21,945 nt of DNA, from contig NAVB01001295.1 of the NCBI GenBank assembly GCA_002179805.1, positions 1 through 21,945 of the forward strand, given 5' to 3'. Each line of letters starts with the position of its first letter. Within the stretch, counting starts at the first letter, position 1. The DNA is from Acanthamoeba lenticulata. Taxonomy: Eukaryota; Discosea; Longamoebia; Acanthamoebidae. The notes beneath the pieces were generated by a model. It made no database searches and was not told the origin of the DNA. It saw only the letters and a list, made by a program, of their open reading frames with translations. Position numbers and translations under genes: made by a program. Below are positions 10,059-18,276 of the stretch, one piece after another.

Positions 10059-11733
10059 TTAGAGGAGGCCGGCCTTCTTCTTCACCTGTGTCTGCTTCCA
10101 CGCCCTACCGAGGGGATGAGCCACCAACGAACGAGAAGATCATAAATGCCCATGATTCCCGGAGAGAGGGACGGGAGGAGTACCTGAGGCCGTAGAACTG
10201 ATCGCGAGGCATGCCCAGTGCGCTCGAAAACTCGTCGTCGGACAGATACGCCTGTCGAAAATAGAAGAATGAATGGCTGGATGGATCGATGGATCGATGG
10301 ATGGATGCAGGAGGAAAAAGAGTCTCGTCCTTCGCGAACTTGGTAGTGTGGGCCAGGCCCTGTGTAGTCTATTGGGCGAAAGAAGAAACATACCTCGAGA
10401 GTGGCCTTGTTGAGGGAGGCGGGCACGGGCCTTTTCTGCAGTTCGAGGAGAGACAGGATCACGCCGTCGTTGTTGGGTGCTCCTCCCCCTGGTTGGTGGT
10501 GACGGTGGCGGACACAAATACAAAAGGGGAATTTAAGAGAGAAGCCAAAAAAGAAGTACATTCCAATTGGTTATCTCCCCAGGAGGGGGGAGGGGGGAAG
10601 AGAAGAAATGGGAGGGGGGTACCGGGCTGATGGTGTTGAACAGTGACAAACGCATTGCGCAGGTCGGTGGGAGCAGAGTAGGAAGAGGAAGAAGCTGACG
10701 TTGACCACCACCACCAATATCACCACGTAATTAGAAGGGACCGAAGGGAGGGAAGGGTAACGGTCAAAGAGAAAGCCCTGATGGTGACGCTAACGGACCC
10801 TTTGGTTTAGAAGCAGAGGAGGAGGAGGAGGAGGAGGAGGAGGCCTCGGGGTCAGCCGCTTCATGATCAGGCGATGGCGTTGTCGGAAGCGCCGGTGGGG
10901 CGGAGGAGGAGGAAGAGGAAGAAGATGAAGAGGAAGAGGAGGTCTGGTCTACAAAATGACCCGGGCTGACGGCATCGCGTGAGTCAGACGATGGCGAGTG
11001 CGGGAAAGAGTGCGGTGATGTTGGTCGTCGTCGTTGCGTCTCCTTACGCAGCAGCGCCTCAACGTCCGATGGCCGCGGAAGGCTGGCCGTGTGTCGCTTG
11101 CGTGACGACACGGAGGGCTTCCCAGCCAGCCCTGCCACCCAAACGCCGTCAAGAAGAGCTGCAAGGACATCGCTGAACAGGAGAACACATGGAGCGTGCT
11201 ACAACTTTTCTCGTTCTTATCTTTAACTTATAAGTGGTTGTTGGTCGTGCTAAGAAGGGAAGCAAAATTAATAATAATAATAAATTTTAAAAAGAATAAA
11301 GAGAGGGGAGGGGGGATTGAATGGCCGAAGGGAGACGTGTACGAGGAGAGTCTACAGCGGGAGCACGCCCCACAGGAGATTTGTTGCGCGGCCCTTCTAT
11401 TAGTGTTGAACGTGAAGGCGCTGTTGTTGGTGTGGCCGCTTCTGGCGGTGCCTGGACACCACCGGGCTCTGCTGCAGTTGGTGCTGGTGGGGGGCCACTT
11501 GGCTCTTTCTCCTTCTCGGGCGAAGGAGAAGGCCCGACAGTGATAAATGGATCGGTTGAAGAGGAGGAGGAGGAGGAGGAGGCTGGCGACGCTGGGCGAG
11601 CTAGAGGAGGCTGCAGACTTGGCGGCCCCCACTTGCGCGCGATTATGTCCAGGGTGCGATGCCAGTCTTCCACATCGCCCCACACTGCCCTTTCGGGGGT
11701 GCTTCGGCAGTTGCGATCGGAAGGAGCCGCCAT
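10059..11733 (-). CDS. Villin-headpiece (VHP) domain protein
   Basis: Predicted F-actin-binding protein. Exons: 11733-11343, 11158-10799, 10694-10623, 10488-10394, 10251-10184, 10104-10059, total 1,032 bases, 343 residues, all phases consistent. The last 60 residues are a villin headpiece assembled from three exons: LQKRPVPASLNKATLE, AYLSDDEFSSALGMPRDQFY, then AWKQTQVKKKAGLL at the C terminus. The conserved Trp and the terminal KKK-x-GL(L/F) that contact actin in known headpieces are present. The first 280 residues are low-complexity Ser/Pro-rich, with two Ser runs encoded by GGA/GAA-type repeats and one DPF motif (STDPFITVG). There are no gelsolin repeats and no other domain I can name. The start ATG at 11733 has G at -3 and +4. 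Further 5' exons cannot be excluded. The intron 11342-11159 is AT-rich; an alternative donor lies 6 bases further on. Confidence 0.88.
10265..10307. repeat. GGAT/CGAT tetranucleotide repeat in a VHP-gene intron
   Basis: Imperfect GGAT/CGAT units in the intron 10393-10252, close to the acceptor on the minus strand. Similar GATG/GGAT arrays occur near 763-803. Confidence 0.7.
10815..10942 (-). repeat. Coding GGA/GAA repeats giving two poly-Ser tracts
   Basis: Two purine tracts on the plus strand (about 10815-10843 and 10901-10942) lie inside exon 2 of the VHP gene. On the sense strand they are TCC/TCT codons for runs of 9 and about 14 Ser. They flank a short Pro-rich linker. Confidence 0.8.
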
Positions 11734-12104
11734 CGCTTTATCACTCTTTAGAGCAGGTCCTGCTGGGTTGGCCTCCAGACGACGTCTCTCCCCCGCACGA
11801 GACCGACACCAGAAAAAAGAGGAAGCGAAACAGCCGTTGCGAGGTTGGCGCTTTTGTTGGCGTTTTGGTCCCCAACGACCAGAGGCATGCCAAAAATGCG
11901 CCCATCCAGCTGGAAATTCAGCGCCGGCCAAGATCCGGAAAAGTTGGGCGACAAGGGGCCCAGGCCTGGTTTTTTTGCGTGGGCTTTCGTCGCGTTTGGC
12001 CACCTCATCTACACGCACACAACAGCTGCACCACACCACCACACCACGAACAAGATCGACCACACAAACAAACACACACCCTTCAGAGACGCAGCAGCAC
12101 CATC
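11734..12104. promoter_or_regulatory. Divergent 5' region of the VHP and Gln-rich genes
   Basis: 371 bases between two start codons facing away from each other, so it must hold both promoters and 5' UTRs. An open frame of about 86 codons runs on the minus strand (12008-11748), but it has no recognisable domain and no splice join I could confirm to the VHP exon. A CA/CACA-rich stretch precedes the plus-strand ATG (about 12013-12080). No TATA box is obvious. Confidence 0.5.
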
Positions 12105-14537
12105 ATGGAGTACCCCCAAATCAACAATACGCCAACTCCAGCAACTGGGGCTCTCATCCCCAGCCATCTCGTTGCTCCCCTTTCTCCTCTGCAGCAACAA
12201 ATCCCCAGCACAGGAGCCCCAATGGATTTCAATCTCTTGCTTGGTCACACGGACCCGCAAACGCCAAAACAACTCAGTGCGCCTACTCAGGCACAACTTC
12301 ATCAATACGGAGGTGCTCCTGCCTCAAAAGAGGACAACCTCCCTGCATACGGTGAGACGCGAGTTCCGTCATATCAGCCAGCTCAACAACAGCAACAGCA
12401 GCAGCAGGCACACGTCATGCTGCCCTACCCTGATGTTAAAAGCGAGCAAGAACCGTACGCACGACCTTCGTCTGGCTCTCATGGATCGCAACCATCGCCT
12501 CTCCCCCTCTACCACCTACCGCAGCAGCAGCAACAACCGTCACAACAACAGCAGCCGCAACAACATTACGCGCCCTCCTCAGCTCCCCGGCTTCAAACAC
12601 AGGTACACGCTAACTTGCAGAAGCTGGCACCAGACATCCAAAACTAACCCCTTTTCTAGGTGCAGAGCAATTCCATCACCAATCCGCCTCGTCAGCTAGG
12701 CACCTATCCTGCTCTGGAAACTCAAGTGGCGCCTGTTGTGGGCCGAGATTCTATGCAAACATTGCTCGAAGCCTACCCAAGCCCTCAGACGGAGAGCCAG
12801 AGAATTGTCAAGATGCTTGAAATCATGGCCGCTCATGTGCGTGTGCTCTAGACTTTTTCTTTCTTTCTCGTGAAGCTTCTAACTCGGTCGCACGTGCAGA
12901 TGCAGGAGCAGTATAAGCGGTTTGACAGTTTTATGTCCAGCGTAGAGGAACGTCTCGGCAATGTGGAGGCTGCCGTCTCTCAGCTGGCTTTGAACGACCC
13001 GGACCTTGCCAAACGGACTGAAACCCTCTCACAGCGTGAGAGAATGGAGCGCGAGCGCGAGCGCGATCGAGAACTCCTGTACGCGGGACCTCCTTCCGCC
13101 TCATCACCCAAGACACTCAGGAGCGACCTCAAGAAGAAGAAAAAGAAGAAGATTGTTCCTGAGTACTCAGATCAACAAGCCCTCGCGCGGAGCCCCTTCC
13201 TGGAGGTGGCCCCTCGTGCCTCCGCTGCTGGTGGCGATGGTGTATGTGTTTTCTCTTTCTTTCTCCCGACCCCCTCCCTCGCCCCAACGCCCCTTACGTT
13301 TCTTCATTGCCCAACCCCCCCTCCCTTTTTTTTTGGCCGTTTTGAACTTGAGCATATAAACTCAAACAAAAACATTTACACACACTCCAGGTGGACGAGG
13401 AGCTGGCGCGCAAGTTGCAGGCTCAGTTCAATGCTGAGGCGGAAATCGAAGCTCTTCGGAAAGAGTCTCTGACACTATCTGATGAGGAATACGCCCAACG
13501 ACTCCAGGTACACGTGTGGCCCTGTTTGCTTCCTGTCTCCCCACGACGACTTCTCCGCGGCGATTTCATCTAAACTTCTCCTCCCTCCTTTATTTGCATG
13601 CGCGCACTCACACATTCGCACAACCCACCCGGCACCGCGCGAGCAGGGCTTGTACCTGAAAAGGGATGCGGCGTCCGGGCAGGGCGCGAAGCGCAGCCCT
13701 GGTGCGGCTACGACGACCACCGCCAGTGCGGCGGCAGCGACGGGCAAGAAGGACAAGCCGGACACAAGCGCCCCCAAGTCCGATGAGAAGTCGCCCTCCC
13801 TGTGGAGCAGACTGTTTGGTCCCGGTACTCTTGGGCCTCCCTCCCCCCCCCACCTCCCTTCATCTTCCCCCAACCCGCATTTCCTCTTTGCTGCAGCACA
13901 CACGCTCGCCAGAACGGCTGTGCTGTTTCTGCCGCTTCTACTAATTCACTGCGTTTATTTTATTTTATTTATTTTATTGTACTTTTATATTTTTTGTGTT
14001 GGGGTGTTTGTGTTTTGGGGGTGGACTCATGACAGGAGGGTCCAGGACGGACAGTGATGACGACAGTGACAGCGAGGACTCTAACAAAGATGCCAAGAAG
14101 ACTGAAGTCACGACCACCTACCCGGCTTCCGCTGCGGCTCGCGCTGGTTCTGGTGCCTCCGCCGCGCCCCTTCCTACGGTACAACCCTCCTGCTTCCCTC
14201 TCTCCCTCTCTCTCTCTCTCCAGCCCCTTCCATGTTGGGGGGGGGGTAAGGCCAACTAGCTTATGGGCTCACTCTGTATGGTGTGTGCGTGTTGTGTGTC
14301 TCGGCGCTTTGGGTGGGTGGGTTTGGGGGGGAGCAGGGCGCAATGCCGGCTACTGCCGCTCAGCCGATGATGGCGGTGCCCTACTACTACCCGGGGATGC
14401 CGCAGCAGCCGGGCCCCTACGTGCTGGGACCTCAGGGCCTGCCTCCTGCCTATGCCCCGTACCCGATGGCCATGCAACCGGGCGGGCCTTACCTCTACCC
14501 GGCGCCAGGCCAGCCCGCTGCTGCCCCACAGCCGTAA
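12105..14537 (+). CDS. Gln-rich coiled-coil protein with two DEExAxxLQ motifs, function unknown
   Basis: Not a family I recognise. Exons: 12105-12602, 12660-12836, 12900-13241, 13391-13507, 13647-13824, 14036-14178, 14337-14537, sum 1,656 bases, 551 residues. In order: a Gln/Pro-rich N terminus (to about 166) with poly-Gln runs, a predicted helical/coiled-coil stretch (about 195-260, MQEQYKRFDSF, SSVEERLGNVE), an Arg/Glu-rich and a poly-Lys segment (about 280-310), then exon 4 carrying DEELARKLQ (341-349) and DEEYAQRLQ (370-378). An Ala/Thr/Lys linker, an acidic Ser-Asp patch and a Tyr/Pro/Gly-rich tail (PYYYPGMPQQPGPY) follow. The DEExAxxLQ type of repeat is common in ubiquitin-pathway proteins, which is only a hint. 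The start has A at -3 and G at +4. All introns are GT-AG with phase agreement. Probably a largely disordered scaffold or RNA-granule type protein. Confidence 0.8.
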
Positions 14538-14813
14538 GAGGCCTGTTCTCTCGCTCTTTTGCGCAGTGTCTGTGTCTTTATCGGATGCGCCTTCCGCCTC
14601 CTCCCCCCTAACCACACCACCGCTGGTTTGTTGTACAGCCCTCCTCCTCCTTTCTCAATCCAATTCAATCCAATCCAATTGGTTGACGCGCCTGTGTTGT
14701 CGGGCCACACTCCCGCTTCTGCCCCTCCTCTTCGCTCAAAAGACAAAGCTGCAATGCATTCTCTTGTTGGTGTTGTTGTTGTTTGGTTTCGGGAGGCCAC
14801 CTCGAGAGGATGA
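14538..14813. other. Convergent 3' spacer, Gln-rich gene / barstar-Alba gene
   Basis: 276 bases between facing stop codons. It contains a short CAATTCAATC-type direct repeat (about 14658-14682). Nothing else recognisable; no coding signal on either strand. Confidence 0.65.
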
Positions 14814-15963
14814 TCAAATGGTTTGCTCGCTATCGTCGTCAGGGATAATGGGCGAGGACGAGATCTTTCGCAGCAGCACCACCATCTTGGCCTTCTGCGT
14901 CTTTCTGCCCTCGTCCGTGAGCTCCACGAGCGACGTCTCAATTCCTGGCACAAGCAATCGAGCGACGAACCACGGTTATTCGTATTAGGTATTGGGTATT
15001 AGTTGTATTTTGCCCACCATGACCCATTTGGGGGGGGGGGCGTACGCTCCACAGTGGTCACCTTGTACCGCTTGAGGATTTCAGCGATAGAAACGATGGC
15101 CGGGATGGCTGTGTATGGGCGACCATGCAAGAAGAAGAAGAGGGAGAAAAAGAAAAGAAGCAGGTCACATCTCCATTCACCCACCCACCCAGAGGGGGGG
15201 GGGACTCGTGCCGTTGCCAAGACCGGACAGCTCGATGAGGGTGGTCCACGGACGGCGCGCGAGCACTTTAAGCACCAGGTTGCAAAAGAAAGTGTGGTTG
15301 CGCTTGCCCGAAACCTGGAGCTTGTAGAGCCCATCATCACCATCATTAACGGTGTTCTCCGTAACGACGAGCTTGGTCACAGGATACTCTCGGTCTTGCC
15401 CTCGCACAGCAATCACGTCGGACAGGCCCTCCAGCACCCACACGATTCGCCCTTCTCCTTCTCTGCCTCCTCCTGCTCGACCAACACCCCACCAAGAACA
15501 TAGAAAAAAGAGGGGAGAGAGAGAGAGAGAGGGGCAAGCAGCGGTGAGCCAGCACATACGCCCCTCCTCCTCCTCCTCCTCCCCACAGACACAACTGGTA
15601 GGACGTGCCTTGAGTCATGACATGACGTCGTGAGAGTGCAGCCGCTGCATAGTCCACAAGGAGGCCCAGATGAGGCAAAGCTGCTGGTGTGAGGCCGCGC
15701 ACCAGCACGAGCTTGCCCTTTTCGACCTGCTCGGCCACGGCCTCCTTGACCGCCTCCCACTCACGCGTGAAGTACCTCGGAAACGGGAAGAAGGTGGCCA
15801 ACTCATCGATCACTGTCTCGCGATCCTGCCACTCAACAGCTGAGAGTTCGGCTGTTGGCGTATCATTTAGCTTGAGCTTGAGTGATAGTTGCTCCAATGG
15901 TACGTGCTGGCCAACAGAATAGATCTCAGGCAGTGGGCCAGCCCCAAGCTTTTCCTTCTCCAT
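14814..15963 (-). CDS. Barstar-like domain fused to an Alba nucleic-acid-binding domain
   Basis: Exons: 15963-15560, 15462-15212 (or to 15206), 15108-15046, 14944-14814; 849 bases, 282 residues, or 284 with the longer exon 2. Residues about 41-145 look like barstar, the bacterial inhibitor of barnase-type RNases: strand-helix start SAVEWQDRETVIDELATFF, the signature FPRYFTREWEAVKEAV (compare the family's FPdYfGrNWDAL-D-L), strand GKLVLVRGL, a helix, and a last strand RIVWVLEG. Residues about 180-268 are a eukaryotic-type Alba domain: KLQVSGKRNHTFFCNLVLK, LIELSGLGN, AIVSIAEILKRYKV, VERIETSLVEL, then KTQKAKMVVLL. Alba proteins bind RNA and DNA (RNase P/MRP subunits, translational regulators). 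The Gly run before residue 135 comes from a TCC repeat next to a donor. A TATTTATT-like AT element lies about 50 bases upstream of the ATG. The Alba call is firm; the barstar call is good but made by eye. Confidence 0.87.
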
Positions 15964-16522
15964 CTTCTTTTGTGGCTTGTGTAATTTATTCTCTTTTTTT
16001 TGTTCTTTTTAATAAATAAATAACAATGCGCGAGGTGGCCGCCCTTGTTGGGGCAGGCGGACTTGGCTTTCTTTTATGCCACACTCGGGCGCTTGCCCTC
16101 TTGTGGGACTCTTTTGCTCAGTTGCCCCTCCTTTCCCACAAGGCACGACCAGGACCCCCTCTTCGCTCTCTGTGTCTGTCTTTATGTTCACCACGCGGGA
16201 ACAGAGCAACATTGGACTCGGCCTCGTGCTGGTACTTAGTGTCTACGTGTTGGTAGTGCTGTTGCCCCTTCTGCACTTGGCCAAGCGCGTACCAACAACA
16301 AGCCCGGCTTGCCTCGTGCGTACCTGCGCCGACGAACAGTTACGGCGGCGGGGCTCACTTTCGCTCTAGTCCGGCTCTCGCTCTTGTTGGTGGGCCCCCA
16401 ACTGCTGCAGCCAGCGGCGAGAGGCCACACGCACAACCTGAGCGACCCGTGGCCACACACCAACACAAAAACGGAAGAAAAAAAAAAAAAAAACAGATCG
16501 CAACTTTTGCTTGGTCAAACAC
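15964..16522. promoter_or_regulatory. Divergent 5' region of the barstar-Alba and PH-domain genes
   Basis: 559 bases between two start codons. Next to the barstar-Alba gene it is AT-rich (16005-16024, TTTTAATAAATAAATAA), a possible TATA-type element for that gene. From 16026 to about 16440 it is GC-rich with open frames on both strands, none with a recognisable domain. An A16-17 run (about 16478-16494) followed by CAG at 16495-16497 could be a 3' splice site for a 5' UTR intron of the PH gene. No DH (RhoGEF) domain is encoded here. Confidence 0.5.
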
Positions 16523-18130
16523 ATGGCGGGCAAAGATGTGGACGCCGTTTACCGCATGCTCTACCCCAAGCCCAAGCCTTTGCTTCAGTACTGCAAGGAG
16601 TTGGTGCGCCATGGAGAGTTGATTTACTACAGCCCCAACACCAATTCCACAAAGCCCCGCTACTTTTTCCTCTTCGACACGGCTCTGCTTCTCACCAAGC
16701 GCACGGGGAAGAAGCGATATTGGCTTAAAATTTACGTCCATCTGCGCCATGGCGTTACTCTGGTGGATAACGGTCCGACCGATACCCAGTTCAGGTGCGT
16801 GTGTTACTTTGCCTTGCCCTACTTCGGCCCTCCTCTGAATGGATCTTGTGTTTTTCTTCGTTACATGCGCGTGTAGGCTGATGGTTACGGTCAAGGGCCG
16901 AAGTCGCCCCATCATCATGTACGGCAAGAACCAGCAACACAAAGATTTGTGGGTGCGCGATTTGAAGCACGTGCTGTGGACGGCCAACGGCAGGAAGGGA
17001 CCAGATCCCTCCCTCTCCGACCCGGCCACCACTTCGCCTGCCGGCAGCCGACGTGCGGGCTCCTCGCCCAAACCGCCCCAGCCCTCAGTGGCCAGGAGCG
17101 GCAAAGAGGCTAAGGCCCAGTACGAGGGCTTTGACGTCGCACCGCGCCCTCCCTTCAACGATGACAACTTTTATGGTGGTGGTGATGATGATGATGAAGC
17201 GTATCCCAAGCACAGCGAGGGCAGTGACGACCACGACGACAGCGACGACGATGAAGAAGCCGAGGTTGAATTTATGAACGTTTTACGCTTGGACCAAAGC
17301 GGCTCCGCGCATCCGAGTGCTCCGGCCGCGCCTGTATCGGGCGAAACGGAGCGCCTCGCCCATGGCCTGGACTCGCTCGTCTTCGATCCCTTCTCCGACT
17401 TTATCCCTCCCACGCCCGCACCCGCCCACCACTACCACCCGCATGCACCCGCGCCGCTTCTCGGCGGCCCTCCATTCTCCCCCGCAGCAGCCCAGCACTC
17501 AACCTACCCTCCCCATCTCATGGCCGCTCCGCTTGGCCAGCAGCAGCCACAGCCTCAACAGCAGCAGCAGCAGCAGCATTACCCCCACCTGTCTACTGCC
17601 CCCACTCCTTCTTCGCACCATCCCGTGGCTCCGGCGCTCCTCTACTCCCCCGGCCCTGCGGCCGCGTCTGCCTCCCCTATGTACAGCCCCGGTGCGTTCT
17701 GCTTCTTCTTTTTCTTCCCCCTTCCCCCCCCCAAATTTCTCGTCCTTTCACCCTTCGTATTGGGGGGGGGGAAGCTTCGGCGCTCACTGACATCTTTTTC
17801 TCTTTCTCCCGTCCTCTTGTTGTGGGGACAGGTGTGGCTGGCGGGGCGTCGTTTGGAGGAAATGGCGCTGGTGCTGCTGTTACGCCATTTGGTCCTGTGA
17901 TGGGCGCTCCAGCAGCTGCGGCCTTTGTTGGTAATCCGTTCGCTACCCCTCCCCAGCTCGCCTCACACCAGCAGCAGCTCCTCTATCAGCAGCAGCTGCA
18001 TCTCCAACAGCAGCTTCAGCAACTCTCTGCCATCCAGCAACACTACCAACAGACGGGCGCCAGTGCCGCGCCCGCGCACCACACCTCGGCGATGGAGGAC
18101 CCCTTTCTTGCTTTAGCGCACCGCGACTGA
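16523..18130 (+). CDS. PH-domain protein with DPF/NPF endocytic motifs and Gln-rich tail
   Basis: Exons: 16523-16794, 16877-17691, 17832-18130, 1,386 bases, 461 residues, phases consistent. The N-terminal PH domain (about 18-128) resembles PH domains that follow DH domains in RhoGEFs: LLQYCKELVRHGELIYY, PRYFFLFDTALLLTKR, RPIIMYGKN and the closing helix LWVRDLKHVLW with its conserved Trp. It should bind phosphoinositides or act at membranes. The rest looks disordered, with an Asp-rich segment (193-223), poly-Gln (317-324) and a Gln/Leu-rich tail (403-436). Three short motifs stand out: FDPFSDF (260-266), NPF (397-399) and EDPF (451-454). DPF/DxF motifs bind AP-2 ear domains and NPF binds EH domains. 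A clathrin-adaptor-linked role is inferred from these. The upstream frame stays open for a few codons before the ATG, so an upstream exon is possible. Confidence 0.86.
17721..17774 (+). repeat. Inverted repeat (C9 / G10 arms) inside PH-gene intron 2
   Basis: CTT-C9-AA at 17721-17734 and TT-G10-AAG at 17760-17774 are reverse complements apart from one base in run length. The loop is about 25 bases. The whole lies within intron 17692-17831, so the pre-mRNA could fold a strong GC hairpin between donor and acceptor. Confidence 0.75.
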
Positions 18131-18276
18131 GGTCTGGCCTTCGCAGTTGTTGCTGCTTTGTAGCACATTGTTTTAACATCTTGAAAAACATATGACTTCT
18201 GTTTTTTTTGGTTGTAAAAGAGAAGACCAACATCATGAGGTGTGCCTGGCAAGCGCACTTTTCCTTTTGCGTCACC
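18131..18276. other. Convergent 3' spacer, PH gene / NagB-type gene
   Basis: 146 bases between facing stop codons, moderately AT-rich, with a T8 run (about 18202-18209). No gene seen. Confidence 0.65.

Noticed and set aside
11748..12008. Minus-strand open frame of about 86 codons upstream of the VHP gene
   Set aside because: No recognisable family and no confirmed splice join; the ATG at 11733 gives a good start. Left as spacer, though a 5' exon cannot be excluded.
11321..12355. Long plus-strand open frame covering the VHP gene's first exon
   Set aside because: It is antisense to the phase-consistent minus-strand exon, has no domain, and its Glu run is only the reverse of the Ser codons. 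High GC opens such frames.
16026..16369. Hydrophobic plus-strand frames upstream of the PH gene
   Set aside because: No continuous gene model and no phase-compatible junction to the exon at 16523; treated as 5' region.
16478..16494. Poly-A tract as a sign of a retroposed gene copy
   Set aside because: The downstream gene has introns, and no target-site duplication is seen; it sits before a likely splice acceptor.
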